DNA from: Deltaproteobacteria bacterium
GTDB taxonomy: Bacteria; Desulfobacterota; RBG-13-43-22
Direction: 5' to 3'
Length of the DNA stretch: 36,109 nucleotides
NCBI GenBank assembly: GCA_016208255.1
Contig: JACQYK010000026.1
Span: 1-36,109, forward strand
The position numbers were made by a program, and so were the translations under genes. The notes under the pieces are model-generated. The model was not told the origin of the DNA. It made no database searches and was given only the letters and a program-made list of their open reading frames with translations. How positions within the stretch are numbered: the stretch's first letter is position 1; each line of letters opens with the position of its first letter. Shown here one piece after another: positions 14,962-23,346 of the stretch.

Positions 14962-16239
14962 ATGGCCAAGGTTCAAGTATTCGAAAATAAAAAACCAACT
15001 CTCGGTATTAACGGACTGGGTAGAATTGGAAAGCTGACCCTGTGGAATCACCTGGCGCGAAAATATTTTCAGGAGATCGTTGTCAATACCGGTCGGGAAG
15101 CGGGAACCGGGCTGGAAACCATTGCCCAACGCATCGAAACCGACTCGACTTACGGACCCTTTCATCGTTTCCTTTATGGGATCAAAGCCCAAAGGTTGAT
15201 CGAAATCGTGGATGAAAAGGCCGGGAAAATGGTTATTGACGGGACTCCGGTTACGGTTTTAAGAGAGGCCCGGAATCCCGCGGAGATCAAATGGCGAAAT
15301 TACGGGGTGGATATAGTGGCGGAGTGCACCAGTCAGTTCAGGGACCCCACCCTCCCTCCTGATGATAAAAAAGGTTCTATTCGAGGCCATTTGGCCGCCG
15401 GAGCTAAAGTCGTCATCAATTCCTCTCCCTTCAAAATAAAGGATAAGGCCCTGCGCAGGCCTGAGGATGCCGTCACGCTTATTTATGGCATCAACCAGGC
15501 GACCTTTGACAAAAAAAATCATTTCGTCCTGTCGGCCGCTTCCTGTACCACCACGGGATTGGCCCATATGGTCAAGCCCCTGCTGGAAAATGAGGAGACC
15601 AACAAGATCCTGACCGCCTCCATGTCCACCATCCATGCCGTCACCAATTCCCAGGCGGTCCTCGATTCCATGCCCAAGGCCGGGGAAAAGGACTTGAGAA
15701 AGAACAGGAGCATCCTGAATAATATCATTCTGACCTCCACCAACGCCGCTGCGGCTCTAGCGGAGGTTATCCCGGAGGTCAAGCATATCGGCTTTATGGC
15801 TGATTCGATCCGGGTACCCATCAATACCGAATCGCTGATCGTCCTTAATGTCACCTTTCAGAGTAAGAATACTCCGACCGGGACGGCCTTCGAACTGGAC
15901 ACTCAAGTGATCAACCGGATTTATCAGAAAGTCAGCGAGCGGGACCCGGAAAAACTGCTCGTTTTTTCAATGGACCAAAACGTCTCCAGTGATCTCATGG
16001 GCCTGAATGCCGCGGTGGTGATCGAGGGCCAGTTCAACCATACCCGGACCTCTTTTATCGATATCGACTGTGCCTGCATCCCCGGCCTGTCCCCCCAGAT
16101 CCTTCCCTCCCTGGAGACGAACACCCTGAGGGTGCCGGTGGTTCATGCCAAGATTTTCGGCTGGTATGATAATGAGTATGGGAGCTATGTGAACCGGTTG
16201 GGGGATTTAACGGTTCACGTGCATAAACAACTCACATAA
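14962..16239 (+). CDS. Long, atypical glyceraldehyde-3-phosphate dehydrogenase-like protein
   Basis: 425 residues, about 90 longer than canonical GAPDH. N-terminal LGINGLGRIGKLTLWNHLA is the Rossmann motif; the catalytic pair is C195 in SAASCTTTGLAH and H225 in STIHAVTNSQAV, and the C-terminus has HAKIFGWYDNEYGSYVNRL. Differences from the canonical enzyme: the end of strand beta-2 reads VVNTGREAG instead of V-x-V-N-D, so the aspartate that favours NAD is missing; extra sequence lies around IRGHLAAGAKVV and after VPINTESLIVLNV. Probably a phosphorylating or related aldehyde dehydrogenase of triose phosphate or an analogue, with altered cofactor or regulation. It faces the canonical gap gene and the dikinase-like gene. 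Confidence 0.85.
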   Translation: MAKVQVFENKKPTLGINGLGRIGKLTLWNHLARKYFQEIVVNTGREAGTGLETIAQRIETDSTYGPFHRFLYGIKAQRLIEIVDEKAGKMVIDGTPVTVLREARNPAEIKWRNYGVDIVAECTSQFRDPTLPPDDKKGSIRGHLAAGAKVVINSSPFKIKDKALRRPEDAVTLIYGINQATFDKKNHFVLSAASCTTTGLAHMVKPLLENEETNKILTASMSTIHAVTNSQAVLDSMPKAGEKDLRKNRSILNNIILTSTNAAAALAEVIPEVKHIGFMADSIRVPINTESLIVLNVTFQSKNTPTGTAFELDTQVINRIYQKVSERDPEKLLVFSMDQNVSSDLMGLNAAVVIEGQFNHTRTSFIDIDCACIPGLSPQILPSLETNTLRVPVVHAKIFGWYDNEYGSYVNRLGDLTVHVHKQLT

Positions 16240-16246
16240 AAGAAGG

Positions 16247-16376
16247 GTTTAAGGTATAAGGTGTAAGGTATACGAAAAAAAGTCCAGGGTATAAGGTACA
16301 AGGTTTACGGTGTAAGGTTTTTGCGTTAAGGGTTTTCCTTGAACCGTGTACCTTAAACCTTGTACCTTGTTTTTAG
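16247..16376. terminator. Short-word array b with a 15-bp inverted repeat and T-run
   Basis: Degenerate TAAGGTR words run from 16252 to 16317, then the inverse CCTTGAACCGTGTACCTT and onward to 16370. AAGGTACAAGGTTTA (16293-16307) pairs perfectly with TAAACCTTGTACCTT (16354-16368), followed by GTTTTTA. It lies between the convergent long GAPDH and dikinase-like genes and could terminate the plus-strand gene; the wide loop makes it an unusual terminator. Its end overlaps the last codon of the minus-strand gene. Confidence 0.55.
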
Positions 16377-19300
16377 ATGGTGATCCGATTGGATTCCTGC
16401 GCTTCTTCCTCATGACGGCCCTGGTAGACAGCCCCGCTCCAGCCGTCGATGGAGATGAAATCCCCACCCCGTATGGTTTGGCCGTCCACCGTGCTGTACC
16501 CCATGGTTTCATAAACACTCATTTTGGAAAAACCGACTACCCCGACCTTGTCGAGTTGCGGGATGGTGACGGCGGCATGAGAGGTGCTGCCCCCCTTGGC
16601 CGTCAAAAGACCTTCAACCTGGAGAAGCACCCCCACGTCATCAGGAACAGAATCGGGACGAATAAGGATCAAAGGTGTGTCCGGTTCCCTGTCCCGGTAA
16701 AGACGGATTTCTTCCTCCGAAAAGACGGCCCGTCCGGAAAGGGCCCCACCGCTGACTCCGATGCCGGTGCCCAGGAGGGACTCCTTTAATTCCTCGGTTT
16801 CTTTGAAGATCTTTAAGGTATGGGTTTCCCGCTGGACCATATCCCTGGTCTGAAGTATATAAAGTCCCTCCCTGGTCGCATTCTCAAAGGTGAACTCGAT
16901 TTCCTGATGGTTGAAACCCTTGTCGTAGATCAACTTTTCCGAAAGACGGATGAGCTCCTTGAAGATTTCCGGGAAATTGGCTTCCAGAGAAATCAGGGTA
17001 TCCTTTCTTTCCCTCAGCCGCTGCCTTTCCGATATGGGGTAGGTGGAAACCAGGCCCGAGACAATGTCGTCCCCTTGAACACCAAAAATAAAATCACCAT
17101 AAAGGTTGATGCCGGGGGATGACTCCTTGGGGTCTCTGGTGAATATCACTCCCGATCCCGATTGGTCATTTAAATTTCCAAAAATCATAGCCTGGACGAT
17201 CACGGCCGTCCCCCACTCATCGGAAACATGCATCTGTCGCCGGTAAATCCTGGCCTGTTCTGAATTCCAGGAGGCGATGACCTGGAGAAAGGCGTCCTGA
17301 AGCTGGTCGGCCGGCCGGGAAGAGGGTTTTATCCCTTTTTCCTCCAGGGCCTGCCGGTAGGCCAGAGCGACCTGTCTTATCTGGTCCGGGGCAAATTGGA
17401 TTTTTCGGCTGACCCCGTATTTCTGCTTGGAGGTGTCAATGATGGAATCAAAGAAATTCCGATCCAGTCCCCGCAACATGCCATAGCTCTGGAGAAACCT
17501 CCGAAAAGAATCCCAGGCCGCCCAGGCAAAGTCCGGCTTTTTGCTGAGGCCCTCGGCGATTTTTTCATTGATCCCGACGTTCAGGATCGATTGCATCATC
17601 CCCGGCAGAGAAAGCGTGGCCCCGCTGCGTACACTCAAAAGCAAAGGATTTCGCGGATCTCCGAATTTTCGCCCCGCCATCCTTTCCAGGCGCCGGATCT
17701 CTTTGCCGATCCTGTTGTTCAGGTCTTCCAGGATGTATTGGTAACCTAACAGGCCCTCAATCCGGCGGAAGACCTCTGTGGTCAGGATAAAACCCGGCGG
17801 CACCGGAAAGCCCAAAAAGGCCAGTTCCTTCAGAAAATAGCCCTTATTGCCCAGGAGCAGTTGATTGTCGAGCTTTTTATTGCGCTTGTAGATAGGGGTG
17901 ATGGTCATTTCCGGATTATAGGACATGACCAGGGTCAAAATCTGTTTTTTTTCTTTGAACTTCTCCAACTCGGCCTGAAGGGTTCTTAAGATACTGTTAA
18001 TAAAATTGTCGAGTACCTGAAGGCCGAAAGCTGACGAGACGGCGGCCCGGATAAAATTTTCGGAGTGCTGGAAAAAGATTTCCCGTTCTCCGGCAGAACT
18101 GGTTCTTTGGCTGAAGGGCAGGCCGTTTTCTCTGATGATTTGACCAACGACCACAGGCAGGTTGGCCCGGTGGGCATCGATGTAATAGTCCCGGATAATG
18201 TCCTGAATCCCCTTGGAGATAAATTGAAAGATATCGATGTACTGATCGATGGAAAATTGTTTGATCTCCAGGGCGTTGCTGACATATTTCATTTTCGCGG
18301 TCAAGCCTTCGATGGCCACTCCATCAAGATCCAGGGCTTTGACATAGAGCCAGAGATATTGATGGATTCTCATCAGTGTGCTCTTGGTGATGAATTTCAG
18401 ATTGAGGGACTGGATCAATTCTTCAAACAGGACCGTAGCCAGGCTTTCCAGACGCAGGGAAAGTCCTATGGCTTCAAACTTTTCTTCCCGGTAGGTGCCG
18501 TACATGGAAGGGATCCCGGCGGCAATGTGTCTCTTGCGGTAAATATTCTCAACATACGCTGTTTTCAGGGGAGAGAGGATCCTCTCTTTGAGCTGGATCA
18601 GGAACTCGAGAATAAGGGCCAGACTCTTGTCTTGTTTCTTTTCCTGGAGGTTACGTTTGAGGGCTTTCACCTTCAGCGGATCGAAGAGGTAGGAAGCCTC
18701 CAGGTTTTTAAGGACCTCAACGTGCTGGGGATTGTATTTATGGTAAAGAAGTTGATAGAAGCGGATAAGCAGTCCGGCCCGTTTACGGTCTTTTTCCTGC
18801 AGCCCGTTCAGGGTTTGAATCTCACGGTCGATTTTAGGGATGTCCCAATCCAAAAAACCTTTCGGATCTCCGTGGACCCGGTCACAGAGACTCTCAAATA
18901 TCAGGCGAAGGCTGTTCGAGCCCTTCGGGTATTCCGGAATCTGCTCGTAGACCTCTTCCGGAAGATGGTCAACCAGATAAGCCTTTTTCCCGGAAGCCCA
19001 GTAACGGAAAGCATTTTCCAGGAAGGTGACCAGCAGGCTATTACTCTCCACATGGGACTGTTTTCTAAGGAAATGGATGACCGGGTCCTGGCGGGAAAAA
19101 AGCTCATCCACCTCAGTCGATATTTCCCGGAGCTCTCCTTCGGCGCCGATTTCACTGAAATAGATGGGGAACAGGCGGAGGAGTTGTTTGACCAGATTAT
19201 AGGCCGGGGAAATGTCGGTGTTCAGCAGGGCCGAGATGTTTTTCTGCAGAAGGTCCGTGTCCCGGATGAAGACCCCGCCCAGTTTCAGGTTAATGATCAG

Positions 19301-20593
19301 GGCCGAGAGCAGTCTTTTGGTCCAGCGGGGTTTCAGGGCGATGATTTCCAGCCAGGCCCGGATATTCTCGATGTGAGCGGGGTTGACCCGGATCTGCCAT
19401 TCCGTGGTGGATCCGGCTAACTGGGGATGCTGGAAACCGAAAAGAATCAGCTCTTCAATGAAGATATCCACCAGGGGATGGTTATTAAGGTTGAAGACCT
19501 CCCTGGCCATCGTGATGACACAATTCAGGATCGTGCTTCGGTATTGGGAACAGGTCGTACATTTTTTGAGGAGATCAAAGATTTTTCGAATAAAAGTGTT
19601 TATAGTCTCCGGTTTTTCCTCCCGGAAGACCATAGCCAGGCAGCGATTGATCTCGATCAGGGTCCGGCCATGAATATCGGATAAGGCCGGGACATTGATG
19701 ACATGAATGAGGAAATCGAGTTTGACCAGATATTCCCGCCCGGCATACACTTCCGCCTTCTCCAGTTCGTCGGCCACCAGTAGATAACCTTCGGTGATTT
19801 GCATATAATCCGGAAAGGTGAGATAGAAGGCGGCTCCGTTTTCCTTTACCTCTCCGGAGATTTCCGGCAGGTGTTCAAGTTTGGCGACCAGGCCGGAAAT
19901 AGAGCGGTGACTCAAAGGGGTGATGACCGAATCGTAGTGGAAGATCGCCGCGGCTTCTTCCCCCTCCTGCTGGAACCAATCGCGGGGGTCGGGCTGGTCC
20001 AGCCAGTAAAGATAAGTAGCCCGAAAGACATTATGGAGAAAAGGTCCCAGCCGGTCCTTATCCAGGGGTGCGGAATGCTCAAGGGCGGTCAGGAGGAGTT
20101 TTTTCCCGTAGGTCGACCCCTTCCTGAAAAGAAAAGGCTCCAGTTCGGAATACTCGATCAGGGAATCAATGAGCGGGGGAAAGAGGGCCAGGTTCCGGGA
20201 GAGCAGCCCGTCGCTCTTGGAAAGGATCAAATTTAAAAAATCGAACAGGAAACGGATCGAGGTCTCTCTGGTCTCCTCCCTGGCCGGGGAGCGGATGAGG
20301 TCCAGGTATATACTGACCAGGGTTTCCAGTCCTTCCAATCCTTTTTCGTGCCGGTTAAAGTCATAGAAATCCCCCATGGACAGGGTGCGAAGCTGCTTGA
20401 GGACGTGTTCCCAGTTGACAAAGGGATGATTCATCTCCGTCAGGAGGTCCTGGGTTCGTTTGAAAATCCCGTAATGCTCCCGGGCAATGCTGAGCAGGAC
20501 CTGATAGCGGACCGGGATTTCCACGGTGGCCGCCGTCCGTTCCAGGTTGACCTGCAGGGCGGATGATATGAATTGAGGTTCCTGTTTTTTCAT
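16373..20593 (-). CDS. Large dikinase-like protein: unknown N-terminus, PEP/pyruvate-binding ATP-grasp, phosphohistidine domain
   Basis: 1406 residues. About the first 900 contain no domain I can name; they are largely helical by eye, with long charged stretches. From about 905 the ATP-binding domain of pyruvate phosphate dikinase/PEP synthase begins (NKGYFLKELAFLGFPVPPGF, LLLSVRSGATLSLPGMMQSI, VIVQAMIFGNLNDQSGSGVI, and QEIEFTFENATREGLYILQT). The swivelling phosphohistidine domain (about 1300-1395) has GLLTAKGGSTSHAAV with catalytic H1339. The PEP/pyruvate TIM barrel that normally closes PPDK is missing, so the phosphoryl acceptor must be something else or bind the N-terminal region; rifampin phosphotransferase and glucan water dikinase are precedents for such acceptor change. 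No ribosome site is evident. Preceded by gapA 138 bases upstream on the same strand. Confidence 0.85.
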   Translation of the reverse strand: MKKQEPQFISSALQVNLERTAATVEIPVRYQVLLSIAREHYGIFKRTQDLLTEMNHPFVNWEHVLKQLRTLSMGDFYDFNRHEKGLEGLETLVSIYLDLIRSPAREETRETSIRFLFDFLNLILSKSDGLLSRNLALFPPLIDSLIEYSELEPFLFRKGSTYGKKLLLTALEHSAPLDKDRLGPFLHNVFRATYLYWLDQPDPRDWFQQEGEEAAAIFHYDSVITPLSHRSISGLVAKLEHLPEISGEVKENGAAFYLTFPDYMQITEGYLLVADELEKAEVYAGREYLVKLDFLIHVINVPALSDIHGRTLIEINRCLAMVFREEKPETINTFIRKIFDLLKKCTTCSQYRSTILNCVITMAREVFNLNNHPLVDIFIEELILFGFQHPQLAGSTTEWQIRVNPAHIENIRAWLEIIALKPRWTKRLLSALIINLKLGGVFIRDTDLLQKNISALLNTDISPAYNLVKQLLRLFPIYFSEIGAEGELREISTEVDELFSRQDPVIHFLRKQSHVESNSLLVTFLENAFRYWASGKKAYLVDHLPEEVYEQIPEYPKGSNSLRLIFESLCDRVHGDPKGFLDWDIPKIDREIQTLNGLQEKDRKRAGLLIRFYQLLYHKYNPQHVEVLKNLEASYLFDPLKVKALKRNLQEKKQDKSLALILEFLIQLKERILSPLKTAYVENIYRKRHIAAGIPSMYGTYREEKFEAIGLSLRLESLATVLFEELIQSLNLKFITKSTLMRIHQYLWLYVKALDLDGVAIEGLTAKMKYVSNALEIKQFSIDQYIDIFQFISKGIQDIIRDYYIDAHRANLPVVVGQIIRENGLPFSQRTSSAGEREIFFQHSENFIRAAVSSAFGLQVLDNFINSILRTLQAELEKFKEKKQILTLVMSYNPEMTITPIYKRNKKLDNQLLLGNKGYFLKELAFLGFPVPPGFILTTEVFRRIEGLLGYQYILEDLNNRIGKEIRRLERMAGRKFGDPRNPLLLSVRSGATLSLPGMMQSILNVGINEKIAEGLSKKPDFAWAAWDSFRRFLQSYGMLRGLDRNFFDSIIDTSKQKYGVSRKIQFAPDQIRQVALAYRQALEEKGIKPSSRPADQLQDAFLQVIASWNSEQARIYRRQMHVSDEWGTAVIVQAMIFGNLNDQSGSGVIFTRDPKESSPGINLYGDFIFGVQGDDIVSGLVSTYPISERQRLRERKDTLISLEANFPEIFKELIRLSEKLIYDKGFNHQEIEFTFENATREGLYILQTRDMVQRETHTLKIFKETEELKESLLGTGIGVSGGALSGRAVFSEEEIRLYRDREPDTPLILIRPDSVPDDVGVLLQVEGLLTAKGGSTSHAAVTIPQLDKVGVVGFSKMSVYETMGYSTVDGQTIRGGDFISIDGWSGAVYQGRHEEEAQESNRITI

Positions 20594-20631
20594 AAACCAA
20601 TTGAATAAAAACGATTGAGGTGGAAAAAGCT

Positions 20632-20720
20632 GGCTATAGGCGAGAGGCGAGAGGCGATAGGAAAACCTTCTTTCCTTCTGAAACTGGCCTTCCTATAGCC
20701 CATAGCCCTTTGCCCATTGC
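20632..20720. repeat. Degenerate short-word array c (GGCGAGA)
   Basis: GGCTATAGG then GGCGAGA-type words to 20660, a 30-base centre, then the inverse CCTATAGCC and GCCC-containing words to 20720. GGCTATAGG (20632-20640) and CCTATAGCC (20692-20700) are perfect inverses. It fills the gap between gapA and the dikinase-like gene and could end or attenuate their joint transcript. Confidence 0.65.
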
Positions 20721-20730
20721 CTGTCCTTTT

Positions 20731-21729
20731 TCATTTCATAACAAACGCCAACAGCTCCAGCATCCGGTTCGAAAAGCCCCACTCGTTATCATACCAGGAA
20801 AGAATTTTGACCAGTTGGCCGCCGATGACATTGGTATTGGGAAGATCGACAATGGAGGAATGGGGGTTACCGTTAAAATCGCAGGAAACCAATTCTTCTT
20901 CGGAACACATCAGAATACCCTTCATGGGACCCGCGGCATATTCTTTGAACTTGGCGTTCACTTCGTCTCTGGTGACGGATTTCGCCAGGGTGGCCACAAA
21001 ATCGACCAGGGAGACATTGGGAACCGGCACCCTGATGGCAATCCCGTCCAGCCTGCCCTTCATCTCCGGAATGACTTCGGCGATGGCCTTGGCCGCTCCG
21101 GTTGTCGTGGGGATCAGGGAAAGGGCGGCCGCTCTGGACCTTCTCAGGTCCTTATGGGGTTCATCGGCAACCACCTGATCATTGGTATAGGCATGGATGG
21201 TGGTCATCAGACCGTATTCGAGACCGAATTCTTTCTGAAGGATCTTGACGATCGGTGCCAGGCAGTTGGTGGTACAGGATCCCATGGAGATGATGTTATG
21301 TTTCGTCGGGTCGTATTCTTCCTCATTGATTCCGAACACTACCGTGACATCCGGGTTCTTGGCCGGCGCGGAAATAACCACCTTCCGGGCGCCGGCCATC
21401 AGGTGTTTCCCCGCCCCGGCCCGGTCGGTGAACTTGCCGGTACTCTCCAGAACCACCTCCACCCCAAGTTCCTTCCAAGGCAATCCTTCCGGTTCTCTCA
21501 GGGAAAAGGTTTTTATTTCCCGGCCATTCACGATAAGCGAACTGTTTTTAGTCCTGACCTCCGCTTCCAGGGTTCCATGGACCGAATCATATTTCAAGAG
21601 GTGGGCCATGGTCTTGGTGTCGGCCAGATCATTAACGGCCACAAATTCCACTTCCTGGCTTTTTAACCCCGCCCGAAAGACCAACCGCCCAATCCTCCCA
21701 AAGCCGTTGATGGCGATTTTGACCGGCAT
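20731..21729 (-). CDS. gap: Glyceraldehyde-3-phosphate dehydrogenase, canonical
   Basis: 332 residues, standard GAPDH length. INGFGRIGRLVFRAG opens the Rossmann fold; V-A-V-N-D34 retains the NAD-selecting aspartate; catalytic C152 is in SMGSCTTNCLAP and H179 in TTIHAYTNDQ; the end has SWYDNEWGFSNRMLEL. Converts glyceraldehyde-3-phosphate, NAD and phosphate to 1,3-bisphosphoglycerate in glycolysis, reversible for gluconeogenesis. AAGGAG lies about six bases before the ATG. A clear promoter is upstream at 21807-21835, and the dikinase-like gene follows, so the two may be co-transcribed through array c. Confidence 0.96.
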   Translation of the reverse strand: MPVKIAINGFGRIGRLVFRAGLKSQEVEFVAVNDLADTKTMAHLLKYDSVHGTLEAEVRTKNSSLIVNGREIKTFSLREPEGLPWKELGVEVVLESTGKFTDRAGAGKHLMAGARKVVISAPAKNPDVTVVFGINEEEYDPTKHNIISMGSCTTNCLAPIVKILQKEFGLEYGLMTTIHAYTNDQVVADEPHKDLRRSRAAALSLIPTTTGAAKAIAEVIPEMKGRLDGIAIRVPVPNVSLVDFVATLAKSVTRDEVNAKFKEYAAGPMKGILMCSEEELVSCDFNGNPHSSIVDLPNTNVIGGQLVKILSWYDNEWGFSNRMLELLAFVMK

Positions 21730-21806
21730 TGCCTTCTCCTTTTTCTAAGGCTATAAAAGAATTTAGGTTATTCGATAGGACCGGGATCGTCCTTTTATCA
21801 GGTAGA

Positions 21807-21835
21807 AGTATAAAATAAAAAAATTACCGGGTCAA
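21807..21835 (-). promoter_or_regulatory. Sigma70-like promoter for gap
   Basis: Minus strand: TTGACC (21835-21830), 17-base spacer, TATACT (21812-21807); both hexamers have 5 of 6 consensus bases. The leader to the ATG at 21729 would be about 70 bases. Confidence 0.6.
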
Positions 21836-21939
21836 GGAGAGAAACAGTTGGGGAGGTGGAGGGAAGGGGTCTTAGTTTGACTTAGAAACCCCCAGCGTAT
21901 GGGGGTCATAAGTGATAGGCTCCAGAGAATTCGGGTTTT

Positions 21940-21967
21940 CCTGGACCCCGGCTTTCGCCGGGGTGAC
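21940..21967. repeat. R1-like single hairpin
   Basis: CCTGGACCCCGGC, a four-base loop and GCCGGGGTGAC, with the perfect stem ACCCCGGC/GCCGGGGT (21945-21964). It is one arm of the CCTGGA...TGAC hairpin type found in R1 and R2, lying after the ferritin-like gene end. Confidence 0.55.
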
Positions 21968-22009
21968 GGCACCTATTAGGTTCAAATGTTTTGGAAGCCG
22001 GCAGGTGCA

Positions 22010-22222
22010 CTACCTTAAATTATATTGTTCTTTCATATCGGCATACATCTGCATTAATTTTTGTTCATGTTTTCGTTCTTCCTCCAAAAAATTAAGAAAA
22101 ATTTGTTTTTCCATTTCGGAACGGCTCTTGGCAATCAAATCTTTATAGAATTCCTGCGCCTTTCTCTCGTTTTCCACTCCGATTTCAAATATTTTGAATA
22201 ATTCTTTGGTATTCCTATCCAT
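22010..22222 (-). CDS. Small two-helix ferritin-like (rubrerythrin-type) protein
   Basis: 70 residues, beginning MDRNTKELFKIFEIGVENER. ENERKAQEFY followed 20 residues on by FLNFLEEERKHEQKL gives the E-x-x-x-x-x-Y and E49-x-x-H52 pattern of one half of a rubrerythrin di-iron four-helix bundle. A complete rubrerythrin-like domain has two such halves, so metal binding would need dimerisation; alternatively it is a helical partner protein without iron. GGGAGGA lies upstream of the ATG. It follows the HD-GYP regulator by 22 bases, in the same operon as the hybrid kinase, which suggests a redox- or metal-related link to that signalling path. Confidence 0.75.
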   Translation of the reverse strand: MDRNTKELFKIFEIGVENERKAQEFYKDLIAKSRSEMEKQIFLNFLEEERKHEQKLMQMYADMKEQYNLR

Positions 22223-22244
22223 TTTTCATCGTCCTCCCCGGTTT

Positions 22245-23282
22245 TTATTCATTGGAAAATCGGAATTGGTCCTCATAGAATAATTTAAGGCAGGCCATGA
22301 CCGCCTCGGGATCGTAGAGAAGGCCCTTATTGTTGGAGATCTCTTCCAGGGCTTTTTGAATTCCGACGGCCGGCCGATAGGGCCGGTGAGAGGCCATGGC
22401 CTCCACCACATCGGCTACGGCCAGGATGCGTGCCTCAAGGAGGGTTTCCTCCCCTCTCAATCCGTTGGGGTATCCGGACCCGTTTATTCTTTCATGGTGC
22501 TGCAGGATCACGATAGCCAAGGGCCAGGGGAAATCAATCTCTTTCAGGATATTATATCCCACCTTGGGGTGGGCCTTGATCAGGTCGAATTCTATCCCGG
22601 TTAATTGGGCCGGCTTACTTAAAATTTCCGCCGGAACGGACAACTTCCCAAGGTCATGGATCATTCCGGCCATATGAATACCTTCGACCCGGTCTTCTGC
22701 TAATCCTAATTTTCGGGCTATGGACCGAGCCAACTCCGCTGACCTTCGCTGATGACCGGCCGTGTAGGAGTCCCTGGATTCCACGGTCCGGCCTATGGCC
22801 TGAATAACTCCATTTAAGGCGCTATGGAGTTTCAGAGTACGATCGGCTACCATTTTCTCCAGGTTTTTCTGGTAAATCCTGTTTTCAGCCTCAAGCCTTT
22901 GCCTCCGCAGGACGCTGGAAATATTAATAATCACTTCACTGACTTTGAAGGGTTTGACAATATACCCATAGGCCCCTAATTCCAACGCCTTTTCGACTAC
23001 ATCCGGGTCATCCACCCCGGTCACCATGATCAGGGCCGTTTCGGGATATTCGGAACGGATATAGCCGGCAAGCTCCAAACCGGACTCACCGGGCATGAGG
23101 ATATCACATAGGATGAGATGAAAGGCCTCTTCCCTCAGGATACGGCGGGCTTCCCCGGCATTGCTGGCGATCCGGCATTCCGTCTGTATTTTCCCCAATA
23201 AACGGATAAGGGTTCGACGGACCGGTTCTTCATCATCGACGATCAGGATTTTTTTGGGTTGGGTTATCGATTCCAGAGGCAT
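22245..23282 (-). CDS. Response regulator with HD-GYP phosphodiesterase domain
   Basis: 345 residues from the ATG at 23282, chosen because AAGGAG lies eight bases upstream and the receiver begins at once; a TTG at 23354 overlapping the kinase stop is less likely. Receiver domain 10-125: acidic DDE at 16-18, phospho-acceptor D60 in LILCDILMPG, K110 in YIVKPFKV. A coiled linker (130-150) leads to the HD-GYP domain: GMIHDLGKLS (H209-D210), QHHERINGSGYP (HHE 262-264, GYP 270-272) and DVVEAMASHRPYRP. Predicted to hydrolyse cyclic di-GMP upon phosphorylation by a histidine kinase. Gap of 64 bases after the hybrid kinase gene, same strand, so it is the natural output partner. Confidence 0.92.
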   Translation of the reverse strand: MPLESITQPKKILIVDDEEPVRRTLIRLLGKIQTECRIASNAGEARRILREEAFHLILCDILMPGESGLELAGYIRSEYPETALIMVTGVDDPDVVEKALELGAYGYIVKPFKVSEVIINISSVLRRQRLEAENRIYQKNLEKMVADRTLKLHSALNGVIQAIGRTVESRDSYTAGHQRRSAELARSIARKLGLAEDRVEGIHMAGMIHDLGKLSVPAEILSKPAQLTGIEFDLIKAHPKVGYNILKEIDFPWPLAIVILQHHERINGSGYPNGLRGEETLLEARILAVADVVEAMASHRPYRPAVGIQKALEEISNNKGLLYDPEAVMACLKLFYEDQFRFSNE

Positions 23283-23346
23283 AGGTTCGACTCCTTCTTT
23301 TACAGGGACTCCGGTATTCAGCCCGGGATGGCGGCCGCAGATGGGC

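Noticed and set aside
18065-19420. A 451-codon open frame on the plus strand
   Set aside because: It lies fully antisense to the dikinase-like gene; its translation has no recognisable motif and looks like a shadow of a helical protein's codon use.
20620-21666. A 348-codon open frame opposite gap
   Set aside because: Antisense to a certain GAPDH gene, repetitive glycine/histidine-rich composition and no motif.
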